DNA of 64,000 bases from Anthostomella pinea (GCA_963556695.1 CAUWAG010000013.1:1488001-1552000), one strand, 5' to 3'; shown: positions 33,401 to 46,500, numbered from the stretch's first letter. Numbers and translations: made by a program. The notes: generated from the letters alone by a model not told the origin.

Positions 33401-34911
33401 GGTTCCCGCTTTCCCGCTTTTGCCGGACATTGCGGCAGCGATCGGCCAGGTGCCCGATGCCTTTAGCTTTAGTATAATGATGCTAACAAGCTCTGCCAGG
33501 ATCTCAACGATGATACCTGCTTTTCATGCTCTGGCTCCGGAGAGCTCGTTCTCTGCGATGGTTGCAGTTACTCGTTCCACTTTCTCTGCATCGACCCTCC
33601 GATGGATCCGGGCGACATCCCCAATGAGTGGTACTGCAACGAATGCAACAGCCGCTATTACCCACCGCCCGGCGCCGAACATCGGGGTGTCTTTGGCTCT
33701 CTCGAGACGAACCTTGACCGCAATAACCCCCGTGCTTTCCGTCTCCCAGAAGACATCCGAGACCACTTTGAGGGTGTCAAGACGGGGCCGGAGGGTGAGT
33801 ACGAGGAGATTACCACCACCTCTACCAAGCCCAAGTACGTGATATCCCCCCAGCCTCCTTCGTGTCTCGTGAGCTGACATGCCTTGTCTCTAGGACGAAC
33901 AAGAAGAATCTGGAGGAGCCCTACGACTTTTACAAAGTTAAGAACAATGATGGTCCGGTGCTCTGCCATATTTGCCACAAAGGAAGTTCCGGCAATCGCG
34001 CCATCATTCCGTGCTCTGTCTGCAAGCTTCACTGGCACCTTGAGTGTTTGGATCCTCCCTTGGCGCTACCCCCGGTCCTGCGTACCTGGCGCTGCCCCTG
34101 TCATGTGGAGGAGATGCTCAGCAGCATCCCGGCTAGACTGGCACCAGCCCATCGCTATCGCAAGATCAAGAATGCTCCAGTCATTGAGCAGAGCTACAGT
34201 AGAGGCATGGCCAATAACGGATGGATAGAGATCGAGGAAGACGATGATGACGACGAAAGTCCCCATGTCTGGCGGGAGCAGGAGAGTTTCGGCCGAGTCT
34301 TCCGCGTGTCCGCCAAGGGCATCAAGGAGGACTTCATATCTCGGTAAGCCATATACAATCCCTGCAAATCTGTCTGGATACTGACCCGTCTCAGTGTACG
34401 CCAAAACCAAGCAAAGGCTCAAGCACGGGCTGGTGCGACTAACCCCGCTTCTGCGGTTGCACCCCGAGTGCGTAGCCTTGAAGAGCAGCAGGCAGCCTTG
34501 AACCTTTCCCTCTTGTCTCAAAGTGGCGGCGGCGGCGACGGCGTTCAGCCGTTGATCGATGCCATGCTGGTAAGTTACATCAGGTTCCTGCATTACCGGC
34601 CAAAGTGCTGACCACCTCGATCGCAGTCCGAGGCTAGTCCTGCTGTTAGGTCCATGATTGCCCGAGGCGACGCGCAGAACATGGTCTCAGGTGATCTCTC
34701 CAAAGCTGACAACGCCGCGCTGGAAGCCATGATGGCCCAGGTCGATATTGTCAAGCAACGGATTGCCACGATCCTCGAGGGCCGAGGCGCAACTTTTCCT
34801 CACGGTGCCTCGAATGTCGGCTCGCACGACGACTCAATGAGCTCGCAGCACACGGTAGACGATGAGACTAGAGCTCACGTCGTTTCCGGTTCTGCTATGC
34901 AGCTCGACTAA
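30483..34911 (+). CDS. Rco1-like double PHD-finger protein (Rpd3S histone deacetylase subunit)
   Basis: Six exons (30483-32926, 33162-33255, 33500-33834, 33894-34343, 34395-34569, 34627-34911) give 1260 residues. The start is the first in-frame ATG. The N-terminal 800 residues are mostly low complexity: an AG run, TP repeats and an SHK run. They contain a conserved block (KDLVDKVIEFAVDEALRHYR, then EFSRLLYDKKKEGKKE). PHD1 at about 850-895 reads CFSCSGSGELVLCDGC with WYCNEC. PHD2 at about 979-1025 reads CHICHKGSSGNRAIIPCSVC with HLECLDPP. Rco1 directs Rpd3S to transcribed chromatin to suppress cryptic initiation. The PHD pair order and the spacing match Rco1. It is nuclear. Confidence 0.9.
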
Positions 34912-35478
34912 AAAACCGTACATATGCAACAGTAGCTCCCGGAGCCGCTGGGCTGTATACAACTTGCCGGCTGCTGGAACTTCTTCGTTCTCCATGAAAA
35001 TATCAGTTCAGGGATCAGCACTTTTCCTGTTGATAGTTCTTTGGAGGCCGGAAAGTTCTTCCACCCTACCCCTAATCACAACCACCCTCTTCACCCCCAT
35101 TGGACCCTGGACAGCACATCCCACGATGCTAGTTCTATGGTCATCCTGTCACGATTGTTGTAACATTAGAGAGAATAATTCATGGTATGGCATGGCAAGA
35201 TCATGGCATGGACTGCATGGCAGGCAAGGTCGGACAGTATGCTAGCTACGCAGGATCTCACATCCCCTTCCACCACCATCAGCATGGCCCTGTACACGAC
35301 TGGCTTCGGCGCGGTTGCCTTTTCAGGCTTCTTGCTTACCGGATCGTTCGTCTGCTAACTGACTTTCACTCGTTCCTTCCCGGCTGCTCAGAGAGGCTTG
35401 GAGTCATGCATGCGACGCGGCGTTCGGTGGAGGGCCAATAGTTGTTCGTATATTAGGAACCAAATTTCCGTATCTTTT

Positions 35479-36508
35479 TGTCTTCTCGTGACATCGCTCT
35501 GTGATCTTGAAGTAATATGTTGGCTTCTTATGCCAGACAGAAAGACAGTGAGGAAGCTCGTTTGAAGACTCCGGGTGATTTACAGTATCCCAAGCTCACC
35601 ATCATAATTGTTGTTACTTCAAGAACTCAACATGCGCGACTAGGTACGACGCTGACATGACGAACTTCCCTTTCTCCTCCTGGCGCAACCTTCCCATTCC
35701 CTTGCCGCCTAGACTAGACCCTGGGCATGGACTTCACAACAACCAACGCTTGCTTCGCAATATCAACCTGCTTCGTCAATCTATAGCTGACGCACCCGGC
35801 GCGTCTCGAAACGTGGTCCTATTGTACATCCTACCTCTCGTGAACCATTTCTATTGGTGGGGTCAGCTAATCTACCACCCGCCATCTCGACTCGTGTCAG
35901 GGGTGAGATGAGGAAGGATGGTGGGAGAAGGATTTGGATGATAGCCCAGTACTACGGGTGATGGAGAGGTCGGATAGCAGATTGTGGACATAGTTCTGGA
36001 CAGAGTTGCGGACAGATTGTGGAATAAGCGATCCTATGGGTGCCTGTTCCATGCTGTCTCTTCTCTGGGATAAGCACGGTGTAGGCGCTTATACCAGTCG
36101 TCATATCGTTGAGTGTCCTCGAGAGAGGTCTTCCCCGGGTTCCTTAGCGACCGAGGTAGCTCGGAGGTAGGCGGCAATGTGTTGATCGTTTCTGACCTTT
36201 GAATTGAGACTCGAGACTCGTGGCCGGTGGAATTGTGCCAGTGACGGAGGAGGTTGGCTCAAAGTGTTCGTTGGCTACTCCTCTATATGCAGAAGTGGGT
36301 TGGAGTCCAGTGACTTCTCCCCACGCGGTTTTTGCGAGACTATCGCATAGAATCCAGACCCGTGGCCGGTGTGCTTGTGCCAACGAAGTTGGTCAAGTAG
36401 GGTGACTTCGGTCTGGAAGAAATGTTCAGGCACCATCATATATTGTCTTCTTTTCGTGACATGGTTCTGTGATCTTGAATTCATATGCTGGCTTCTCGTG
36501 CCAGACAG
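35479..36508 (+). repeat. Two diverged copies of a roughly 65-bp repeat
   Basis: Copy A (35479-35540) and copy B (36442-36508) share TCGTGACAT, TCTGTGATCTTGAA, ATATG-TGGCTTCT and TGCCAGACAG in the same order, with a few substitutions and a small indel. The entry spans both copies; the 0.9 kb between them is not itself repeated. It may be an eroded transposon end or an old duplication. Confidence 0.6.
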
Positions 36509-36616
36509 GTATTCTGAGCTCCCAGAGCGGAGATAGCATCCGTCCCATCTCATCAAACGGATAACAAACCGCCTTAATCACTACATTGTACATATAATAG
36601 TCAATCTACATGGTAA

Positions 36617-37096
36617 ATGAAGTTTACCTCCCGCTTAAAATATGCTGGTGAATCACGAACCACCCACTGCACGAACCACCTGGTAAGAAAAATAGTCGAA
36701 TTGATATCTGCAAATATAATCTCGAAGTCCCATAGATTCTGCCTGCCTGCCTGCCTGCCTACCTACCTGAGGAATCACCGCCCGCTAAAATTCATATCCG
36801 GTCAGCCAGCCCCCTTCCATACCTACATAATCACGGTCATCGAGTGGATTTCGGCAAATATCTCTGCCGTCATCACCGGCGTCATCACCGCAATTACCTT
36901 AGACTTGGGCAATAAATTCATACAAAGCGTCAATACCGGCATTACCGATTTGGCCTACCGTAACGTCCTTAAAATCATCAAATTATATCTCCTCAAATAT
37001 ACTCGCGCGCTTAATATGACATCGCCGTCGCCCGCCGCATCCAATTCCACCGGCGAGTCTGCCGACATGGACACATCGGCGAAGTTGCACTGCTAG
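36617..37096 (+). other. Unassigned AT-rich open frame
   Basis: A 159-codon frame starts at an ATG and contains no recognised domain. It includes a hydrophobic-looking stretch (YIITVIEWISANISAVITGV) and many Ile/Thr codons, consistent with AT-biased non-coding DNA. It overlaps the CCTG/CCTA microsatellite, translated as LPACLPTYL. I list it only because it is long and compositionally distinct; it is probably not a real gene. Confidence 0.2.
36741..36768. repeat. CCTG/CCTA microsatellite
   Basis: Five CCTG units followed by two CCTA units in tandem. Confidence 0.8.
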
Positions 37097-37373
37097 GAGG
37101 ATAGGGGTTATGAGCGAAGTTGTAGGAGTGGGCTGGCCATGACTTGGCCCAGCAGATCTAATTGCTCGTGGAGGAGTTAGGTCTCACTTCGGCATCAGAT
37201 CTGTTTCAGAGTCGGCGATAGTCAGAGATCACGATTCTCTCCAACGTTATGGATATTGTGAAGCCACCCTGAGCCTTCAAACCAGCTTTGCTTACTGCCT
37301 ATCTGGCTGGCTTGAAAAGCCAACATAAGTTATTAGTTCAAGATCACAGTCTCCCCCAATAATGCAACCCCCG

Positions 37374-38737
37374 TCAAGACGCCCACACAACATGCACCAG
37401 AGGCGTAGAGTAAAATTCATCCTGCCGCGTGTACGTCAAGTAAATATCATCCCCATTGCCCCGGTCGCTGCTCAGCCCCGGGTGCGCTTGCTGCGAGTAG
37501 CCCGCAAACGTGGTGCCCGCCGGCCCCGTGTAGAATTTCTCGGGCTGCTCCCAGGGGCCCTCGGGCTGGTCCGCCATGGTGATGTAGAAGTCCGTGTTGG
37601 GAAAGCCGCTGGCGCTGCCGATCCACTGCTTGTGTGTTAGTTTTGTGTCTTTGGACACCGACGCACCTGTTTTCACAAGAAGGAGAATGGCAAGAGGGAT
37701 GCAAAAGGGGGATGGAAAGGGGGATGGAAAGGGGGAAGGCTTGTCCGTCCATGAAAACACGACTCAGCGTCGTAAAAGGGGATAGTTCTAATACGTACCA
37801 CATACTTCCCAAACCGCTCGCTATAGTAAAACGTCCCCTGCTGCCCCGTACCAGCATTCTTAACCGCCATACCAACATCCGTAACAGCCGGCGCCTGCGT
37901 CCCCCAGCTCGAAGTCGCCGGGTCCCAGTACCGATACGCGCCCCTATCCTCCACACTGCCCACGTCAACCTTGGCCAGCGCGACGCCGCCTTTGACCTTC
38001 CCATCCGCGTCCGCCAGCGTGGCATACAGGTACGCCGTCCCGTTGCGCACCACGCCGCCGTAGTTCCCATAAGCCGGCGTCCCGGCGGCCCAGAACGCGT
38101 CGCTGACGAGCGTCACTGGCGGCAGCGTTGTTTGATTGTTCTCCAGGTCTGGGGTGTAGTCGGCGCGGTACAGGCTGGCGGGCGGGTCCGGGTTCAGCTG
38201 CGCGCCCATTCCGCCCGTCGACGATGACTTGTCGAGATGCACGTTGCGGATCCAGGTATACAGCGCCAGTCCTCCACTACCATGTGATCCCGTCTCAACC
38301 CCCAGCGGCGGCGCATCCGGCCAAATAACCCAGCGCGAGCCGTCCTCGCAAGCCCCGGACCCGGCGGCGCATGCCGTCGCCGGCAAGGGGAAGTACGCGT
38401 AAGCGCCAGCGCCTGCAGCGTTGTTGTCGCCGTAGCACGTGAGGTTGCCATCACCATCATCAGGGACGACTGGAAAGTCAGTCCACGACGCGGAGCTGCT
38501 CCAGAAGAAGCCCGTCACGGCGCCCGGGTAGCTCTGCGAGTCGCGGCAGGTCCAGAGCTCGCGCGCGCCGACCTTGGTCGAGGTGCAGGAGTCGCGGTCG
38601 ATGGCGGCGTCGGCGACGGTACCGACGACTTCTGCCGAGGCGACGGTGGGCGCTGCTGCTTGCGCGAGTGGATTTTGTTGGTAGGTGAGCAGCAGCAGGA
38701 GGAGGGGCCTGAGAAGTGCTGGGAAGGAGCTCATCAT
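37374..38737 (-). CDS. Secreted DUF4185-like beta-propeller protein
   Basis: Exons 37799-38737 and 37374-37625 are joined in phase 0, giving 396 residues. An acceptor 3 bp upstream, adding one Gln, is equally possible. A signal peptide spans about 1-27 (leucine-rich core LLRPLLLLLLTY). The mature protein begins with a Cys-containing segment (RDSCTSTKVGARELWTCRDS). It carries WTDFP, YGNYGGVVRNGTAYLYA, GKVKGGVALAKV, FGKYV-WIGSASGFPNTDFYIT and DDIYLTYT. These are repeats typical of five-bladed, GH43/DUF4185-like propellers in secreted fungal proteins. A carbohydrate-related role is an inference; I cannot identify catalytic residues. The leader next to the ATG is a CATC/CCTC tetranucleotide tract on the coding strand. 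Confidence 0.72.
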
Positions 38738-38791
38738 GGGTGGATGGGTGGATGGGTGGATGGAGGGATGGAGGGATGGAGGGATGGATGA
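38738..38791. repeat. TGGA/GGGA tetranucleotide tract in the 5' leader
   Basis: Tandem TGGG/TGGA then GGGA/TGGA units abut the ATG of the DUF4185-like gene. On its coding strand this is a pyrimidine-rich (CATC/CCTC) leader. Confidence 0.8.
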
Positions 38792-39975
38792 GAGCTCGTG
38801 GTATACCTACGGGACGGACGGGCAGACTGGCTGATGACTGGCAGACTCACCTGGAAGGCCGTCCTCAGGGCCACTGGACCCATCTTATACTTACTTAAGT
38901 ACCCCATATACATCCATCCTACATCCCTTGCGTCCGTTCGTCCAGCTAGGACCATAGTCATCCGAATCCGAAACCACCGGTAGGATTTTGGCGGATGAGG
39001 CACGGGCTTGTGGGAGGCTGGCCCTGGTCGTTGGCTGACTCTATCAGCCAATGGATCCCGGCTGACTAACTAACCTGTCTTACCAGGCTCCTCATGGATG
39101 ACAATGCCTTCGGCCACGAGCCGGAGGCAAGCCCAGCTCCGAGCTACGGATCATCATTGGTAAAAGTTATGACGTTGTGACTTGGGGCCCAGACCGGGGT
39201 GTATCGAAGGTGCCGCCTCAGCTAAGCAGAACAAACCAAGAAGCTCATTCCAATGAGGACTGACACTAAACGCCATGTCACTCGTTGAACACTGCGTCGA
39301 ACACTCGCGACAGTGACAAGGATGAATCAAAGACAGGCAATATGAAAGGGGGCTACAAGACGCAAAATAAGATTTATCTCTATTCATGACTGTCCAGGCT
39401 TGCTGCTGGCTTGACTTTGTTCTGCTCGGTGACACGGCCCAGCTCGTACCCATGTGTTTGCTTGCAAAGACTTGGTCGGCGGCTTCTGAAGTTTCACCGT
39501 CTCCCCTGCTCTAACGGGAGTGGGTGAGCTTTTCTACGTACAATGGGAGATGAGAGAATCGTTCATGGCATGTTGACCCATGCCGAACCAACCCTGACCG
39601 AATGTCCACCGCGTTCCGACCAGAATCGAAACGTGCCGTATCTACAGGTCGCTTCAAAGACCTGCAGTGGAACGAACGTGAGCTGTACTGAGAATCCAAG
39701 TATTGCCAGTGTGATCTCCTGCCCTCCACGGCATACCAAGGCGACCCGAGTGTGGAGGTCGAGACCCTCGAGTGAGCAGCAGTCTCCTGGGTCCCACACA
39801 AACAACGAACAGAGAAACAAACAGCCCAAAACCACCAAACTCCCTTGGCTGTACAAGCACCCAGACGGCTTCGAAACGAATGCGTAGGCGGGCCTGTGAG
39901 ATCCTCGACAACGACCAAAACAAGATGGCTGATTTATACAATCATCTCTGGAGACGCAGGTTCCAGCGCCGTTGT
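38792..39975. other. Intergenic region
   Basis: Upstream region of the DUF4185-like gene and 3' flank of the PUF gene. No gene is recognised. Confidence 0.5.
38884..38889 (-). promoter_or_regulatory. TATA-like box of the DUF4185-like gene
   Basis: TATAAG on the minus strand, about 147 bp upstream of the ATG. Confidence 0.35.
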
Positions 39976-42900
39976 TCACGGTCGAGGCGATCGTCTGGAT
40001 TGACCTACGCGGCCACGCCTAGTGTTAACCGGCTGTTCTTGCATGTAAGGCATGTTCTGCATCCCATTGCCGTAGCCGTAGCCTCCCATGCCCATGTTCA
40101 TGCCGAAGCCTGGTGGTGCAAACCCAGCCGGAGCGCCTGGCGGCTGATTCGGGCTACCGTTGGCCACGTTCTGGCCGCGATATTGATCCATAGACGGGCT
40201 TGGACTGTTGTAGCCTCCGAAACCCGCTTGCATTGGTGGGTAGTAGTTGTTCATAGGAGGTGCACCGCGAGAGAGCATGTTTTGCTGGTACTGCAACTGC
40301 TGTAGATTGACGGGCGCCATCGATCCATTCGCGCCGTTGAACATAGGCCCTTGGTGTCCATATGCTTGATACGGAGGCATGGGTGGCTCTACGCTCTCAC
40401 TCCGAGGTACAGCATAACCGCCCATGTCGAAGTTCTGAGGGGTACTAGCAGGGTTCAACGGGTTGAGGTACTGATTGCCATACTGGGAGTTCTGCTGCAC
40501 GGCAGCCGCGTTTGCCTGGGCGTGTCTAGACGCCGGTCGTTGCCGTTCGTTCGATGCACTGTGGCCGACTGAGTGATCACGAGAGCCGCCGCCTCCGCCG
40601 TTGCGAGTCGAGAGACCGACTTCGTCCATCAGCCGCTTGTATCCCTGATTGGGCTGCGCCTTGATGCGGACCAAGACGTTCTTCACATTCTCCACGACCT
40701 GGCTTCGAATGCTCTCATCGAAGAATGGGGTGGTCAAAACCTTGAAGATCAGCGTAGCGCCGCAGGCATGATCACTGAGAATAGCCTCCAATACATGATC
40801 CTTCGGCGTGAAAAAGAGGGCCTTTAGGATGGTGTCTCGCGCGTCAGCTTCCGCCTTCTGGTTGATTACCTTCAACACGGTGAGATACGCGACCTTATGC
40901 GTGCAGAGGTGAACGAGATAGGGCACAAGCTGTGGAGCCAGTACGTTACGTCGTTGGGGGAAAGTACAAGTGTCCAATAACCAAGTCAACAAAAGTGCTC
41001 CGTTTGCGTTGGTCGCGAGTTGCACGCTGTGGAGGGCAATAGCAGCAGCAAGCATTTTCTGCTGTTCCTTGGTAGCATGATGGCTTTCCAGACATGCTCG
41101 CATGGCCCGCGCGCCATATCTGCCCTGCGAAACATCCCACATCCTGTTGAGCATGGTCTCGAAGATGAAGTCATTGAAGGGGGATCCGAACTTCAAACAG
41201 CCTTGCAAGACGTAGTTGCCATACTGGTCCAGGAACAACGAGATGGTGTACGGCCGAAGGTTCTCGACGATTAGAGACATCTGGTGAGGCGTCTTGCAGA
41301 CATCAATGATCTTCTGTGCCGCCCAGGTGCCGTTCTTGTGAACGCCAATCTCAGCCATGTGAGGCGCAATTTCGGCGAGCATGGCATCGCGAAGATCATC
41401 CGAGCAGTGCTCAAACAGCTTTTGCACAACAGTGTTGCCGAGATAGTCAGAAGACAACTCGGCGATTTCGGGAAGCATGTCTACAGCCATGTTTTCGATC
41501 TCGGCTTGGGACAGGCTCTGATTGTCGATACGCTTTCGGATGTCTCTCAACTTCGGAGCATCGTGGACACGAGTGTGGGTAGGTTCACGGATAGGCGGGA
41601 TCTCGTCGACAAAGGCATTGAACTGGATCGCTTGTTGGAGACTGTGGGAGATCCTGTACGTATCCTCGTCTGTAGCTCCGAAGGACTTGACGATCTGGAG
41701 TATATCACCAGTCATCTCGTGCAGGGGTGCGAGGGCTGGCGCCACATTGGATGGGTTTGACACAGCACCAGCGCTGTCGGTAGTCAGGCCTGCTGCATTC
41801 GAGCCAGCCGCATCCTGACCCTTCGCGAACGGATCAGGGCTTGGGCTGGGGAAGACACCGTCATGACCGGGCGTGTTCGATGCGGAAGGAGGTTTGGCAA
41901 AGTTGATTCGGATCGGGCCAGCCCCTGGGAATATCTCCTTGCCGTTCATGCTTGCCTTGGCGGAGATGGCGCTGTCAATCCTTTCAAAATTGACGAAACC
42001 ACAATTTTTATGAGTCAAGACTCTCGCAGAGGCAATGGTCCCGTACGACTTGAACATCTCGGTCAATGTTGACGTCGTGGTCGAAGTCGGGATACTACCA
42101 AGCCACAAAGCACTTGTAGGGCCTTCAAGACCAGCCTCTTCCGCTGTCAACAGGTTGTTGTTGCGACTATTCGACCTTCCCAGGTTCATGGCAGCAACAG
42201 CGGTTGGAAGATCATCAAAATCCTTCGAGTCTGGCAACCTAAGTTCTGCGGCAGTTATGGAGCTGTCAAGGCGTGACGGGGTAGGATAGTAGTTGCGCAT
42301 GAGCCTCGAGCCCGCCCCCTGCAACTCCAGGACTCCAGCCGTTCTAGCACGAGGTCGAGTAGCCGCTTGGGAAGCGAAGGATTGCAGACTCTGTACCGCC
42401 AGGTTGTGACTGTGAATAGCGGCATTGGTAGCCGCAAGCTGGTCTTGGAGATTGAGATGGACAGCATATTGGCTCTCTAGGGCCAGACTTTCATCATCAT
42501 AGCCGTCGTCCTCCTCATCTGCATACTTGTCCTTGTTGTTCACAGAGTAGGATCGGAAACGATTTGCTTGTTTCGACAAATCAGCGAAGCCAGGAGGGTA
42601 GGCCAACTGAGCAAGGGGTTGCTGTGGAGTCTCGGCCAGACCTAGGTAGTCAAGAGTCCTCATATGGACGTCATTGTCTCCAGGTCCATCCTTTGACATG
42701 GCGGACTGAGCTGGCGAGCTGGGCCCGTTCGATCCAACGCTCGCGATGCTGGCAAGCGTATTGCCCCTATCACGACCAGTCGGGTTCCAAGTACTGAACA
42801 CCGATGGGCCGAATGGCGAGCTGCTGCCCGGGCCGTGGGCGAATGGGCTACGTTGAGGCATGGAGCCAGCACGGAGTCGGGAAAGAAGGGTCGAGGCGCG

Positions 42901-43560
42901 AGCAGCATCGGTATTCTCAGCCAACCCGGGCGACGGTGTTTTGTTGAATGGACTCTGAGAGGGAGTAGGTCGGGAGGATTGTGATTGAGGCGCGGATGCG
43001 TTCAGAACACCATTGGCAGGGAATCGCGAGGGGACGGTGCCAGCTCGCGCACGTCTCGTCGAGGGCAAGCTATCGGGGGTAGGCAATGGCGCGAAATCCG
43101 GGAATCCATCGGTTGGCGACTCGGGGATGTTCTCGCGTAGAGGAGTTGAATTGCCGCTGGTGGGTGGGCCACCCCACAGGTTCACTGGCATACCAGGGAC
43201 GCCTTCTTGAGCTTGGATTTCCCTGGCTCTGGGAGTTTGACGGTCATCAGTCAGTTGTTCAATATGAAAAGAATTGACGACTGGTCAACAGCTTTTGGTA
43301 GGTACTCACCGCTTAGAGAAGAGTCGGCTTGAGCCGGCAGTGTCATGCGATGGAGATCCAGCCCCTGATCGCGTGTTGCCTGCCATCTTTCCGGTGGGAT
43401 TCAAGGTGCCTGACATGCCGAACGGGGATCTGGTGGCAGATGCGCCGGAAGACTCGATCGGGGAGATGTTGGAGTTGGTGTTGGGAGAAGTAGAACGCTG
43501 ACCGTTGGCAGACTTGGGAGGGTAACCAATTGGCAGGTGTTCAGATCTAGCAGTTGACAT
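39976..43560 (-). CDS. RRM + Pumilio (PUF) RNA-binding protein, Jsn1/Puf1-Puf2 type
   Basis: Exons 43310-43560 and 39976-43228 join across an 81-bp intron, giving 1167 residues. An extended Ser/Pro/Asn-rich N-terminus precedes an RRM at about 456-530 (SALWLGSIPT, NCGFVNFE and IRINFAKPP). A PUF array spans about 660-950 (DYLGNTVVQKLFEHC, VHKNGTWAAQKIIDVC, LDQYGNYVLQGCLKFG, GRYGARAMRACLE, DHACGATLIFKVL). The C-terminus is Gln/Asn/Gly/Pro-rich and ends with an Arg-rich tail (RRGRVGQSRRSPRP). The RRM-then-PUF order is the fungal Puf1/Puf2 arrangement. These proteins bind mRNA 3' UTRs and promote decay or localisation in the cytoplasm. The Q/N-rich tail suggests assembly into RNA granules (inference). 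Confidence 0.94.
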
Positions 43561-46500
43561 TATCGATTAACCATCCGACCCTCATCAGGAGAGGCAGTAA
43601 TAAAGTCTCTCCACGGATGGTAGTATGGGCGATTGGATCTTCGTGCAATTATCAATAGCAGCGAAGTATGTCGAATTGACGTGGTGTCAAGCTGGCTGGC
43701 AGGCTTTCGTTCTCGGGTGGATCGATGGGTTCGGAGATAAGAGTCCACGGATTCAAGATCGTCGCACAGGAGGCGGTAGGAGAGAAACTGTCGAAAAGAG
43801 TGAAGTTGTCGAAGGTAGCAATCCCGCAAGTTTCTCTGGGGCTATTACAATGAGGCGAGTGGCCGCGACTACGTTGAAGTCTCTGCGGGTCGACGCGAGT
43901 GAAAATAGCAATGGAAATAAAACGGTCGGGGCGAGTCGAGCGGAAGGAGTGTCAAGGTCGGTCGAGGGGGAATCGATACGACGTCTCAAAGGATCCGATC
44001 CGGGATTTACGACCTTGCAATAGGTGTGTTGGGTGCCGGCTTGCGCGTGCTGTTCTTTTCCTTGGAACAAACTCCCCTATCTTGGAGCAGAAGAAGGGGT
44101 GGAGACTGAGCTCGAGAGAGAACGGACAGGCTGCAAGGCACAAACAAATGACCCAAGTGATCGAGATCAATATACAGGCTCCATTAAAGATCTGAGATCC
44201 GGTTGAGGGAAAATACGGAGGGGGGGTGAAGAGCCTGGAGAAGGGAATAAAAGAGAACTTTTGTGTGCGAGTCGGGGAGGTGAAGGTGAAGGAGTGAGAG
44301 GTGTTCCCATGCAGGAGAAGTGAGCAGTTGGAGGTGCAAAATACCGGTGGTCCGTGGACCGTGGACCATGGACCTGAAGAAAAGCTTGGAGGTGGGGGGC
44401 GGATAGCTCGACAGCCCCGGCCACCGGCGGTTTACTGTAGACCTGCTTTTCGATGGATGCCTGCTGCACTGCGTAAACGGCGGGGGCCATTGCCCAGTAG
44501 GCAGGCAGGCCCAAGGGGCTAGAGGCGCTGTACTTTGAGTGGGCTTGAGTGGGCACGGTCCAGACACAGAGACAGTCACTGACGCCGTTAAAAACGGGGG
44601 TTGGCGTAAACGGACTGGTTTCCATCAATTGCATGAAACAACGGGTCATTCCTGCGCATCAATTGGCCATCTTCCCAGTTCATCCCCTAATATACCTGGC
44701 TCGATTTGAACACACAGATACGCACTTCCTCCGATCGACACTGTTGCAGGTTAACATAGCCTTGAGCCGCCCAGTCAGCATCTCGCCGTCTTTCATTCAT
44801 CGCTGTGACTTCAGATAACAAGATTTACTTTCTCTGGTCTTCACTGGCAGTAATCCTGGAACCAACAGTCATGTAGAACACACTATCCCCTCTCTCGTAT
44901 GTAGTTACGGGGATGGATATGCGTGTGGCCTCTCAGCCTCTTCAGTAGTGCTGACGGCTCGACGTGGGCATGACGGCATCTTTATGCGTATCGTATCGGA
45001 TCAATCTTTGGTATAGCAGTAGGCAAAAGCAACAAGCAGTCAGCGGACCAAACTGTACCTCGTCTGATCACACGATTAAGCTATATCGATGGCTTGCTTT
45101 GGTGCCGGCCGGAGGCGCGTTGGAAGGTTTTAAGACACACCTCAACGGTTTTCCCCCACTCGACTGCTTTCAGACCAGCTATCAGCCTGGTTGTTGACAG
45201 CATGCGCATCTTGGAGCGCGTTTGGTTGCTTGTAGGGTCGCAATGTCTCCCGAGTGAACGGCAATGGCCATTTGGTCAAAGATAATGGACGAGACGAATA
45301 TCGGAATGCTTCAGGCGTAGCACTTAGTGATTCCCAGGAGCACAGGTGGATAGTAAACCTTCGAAGCGGACATCCGAGTCCGCAGTGACCACTGCTTGAT
45401 CCCCGGTCACGATGCTTCTTAAAATAAAACGCCCCGTGAATGAATGATTTCTCGCAGTGAGCAGGTGCGGAGGGAATCCCATCTACGTAGATGCCGTTAT
45501 AAGCACAACTGCTGGCAATATAGGTAGGCTCATGTACACAAGTACCTATGCAATGTGTCTGCAACAGGAAACGTGGTGTTGTCTCCGGTATCAGTACATG
45601 AGAGAAACAGCCTCATGTAGATGAAAGGGATAGCACACGCTGCCACGAAATCCGGGGTACGCCAGGGTCCTACTACCTATATAGAGTTCTCTAACAAGTC
45701 AATCTCAAACCATCTGCACGCAGAGATGAAGAAGGGATGGTGTTAATATAAACTTCAGCGGCCTGCCCAGCAAGATCTTGCCGGCATCTGCTGGCTTTCT
45801 GCCATCGTATCTGATGCTTTTCAAGTTTTCAGCCCTCACTCAGGATTAGGACGTACCGCAATGCAATGCGAGGAAGCTCAGCCCGTGAGGTTCAAGTCAA
45901 CGCACGGCAGAAAGCCAGACAGCGCTTGGTGCGACGAGCACCTACGTACCGAGTATAGTCAAACGTTGTTACAAAGTCGTCCGATAGTGAGATCCATCCA
46001 TGGGTCACATCCCGCACCTCGATTTCAGGGGTGTGTTCCTCCGTGATGCGTTGGGTATGCAGACTGGGTAATTACTAATAACACGAGAGCAAAGCAATCA
46101 CTGACTTCGAAGCTGCGTGACTGCAAGAGGCCTATGAACCTCGGGCCTGTACAGTCACAAGTGCACCATTGTCATGACATTTGATAGCCCTGGAGGAGAG
46201 CACCTGCGTCCCCGAGCAAACAATCAGACAATCTGGGCATCAGGGAACGGGCAGCTGACGGGCCTGCATGCACTATGGCGTACCGTACAAAACGGTCTCA
46301 ACGTTATCTTGCGCTGCTATGAATTCATGCCACTCAGCAACGCACCAATGGCAGAGCAGGTCGGCCTGCCGAAGAAGCACGCTAAGAATCTGAAACGTGG
46401 GCTTTCAAGCAGCACCCGACTGGACTGACGCGAATCAGCTGCGAGGCTTCCCATTGGGCCAGCGCAGGAAAGGGGGCCTGAAGGGCCAAGGGGAACGCCT

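Larger units (their letters stand above)
34912..37373. other. Intergenic region with degenerate repeats and an AT-rich orphan frame
   Basis: Two related blocks of about 62-67 bp lie at 35479-35540 and 36442-36508. Degenerate internal copies of a CGTGGCCGGTG motif lie at about 36218 and 36360. A CCTG/CCTA microsatellite is at 36741-36768. An open frame of 159 codons (36617-37096) has no recognised domain. The region looks like eroded mobile DNA. Confidence 0.5.

Noticed and set aside
44160..44650. Minus-strand Pro/Ser-rich frames upstream of the PUF gene
   Set aside because: Low-complexity leader translation with no domain or splice support.
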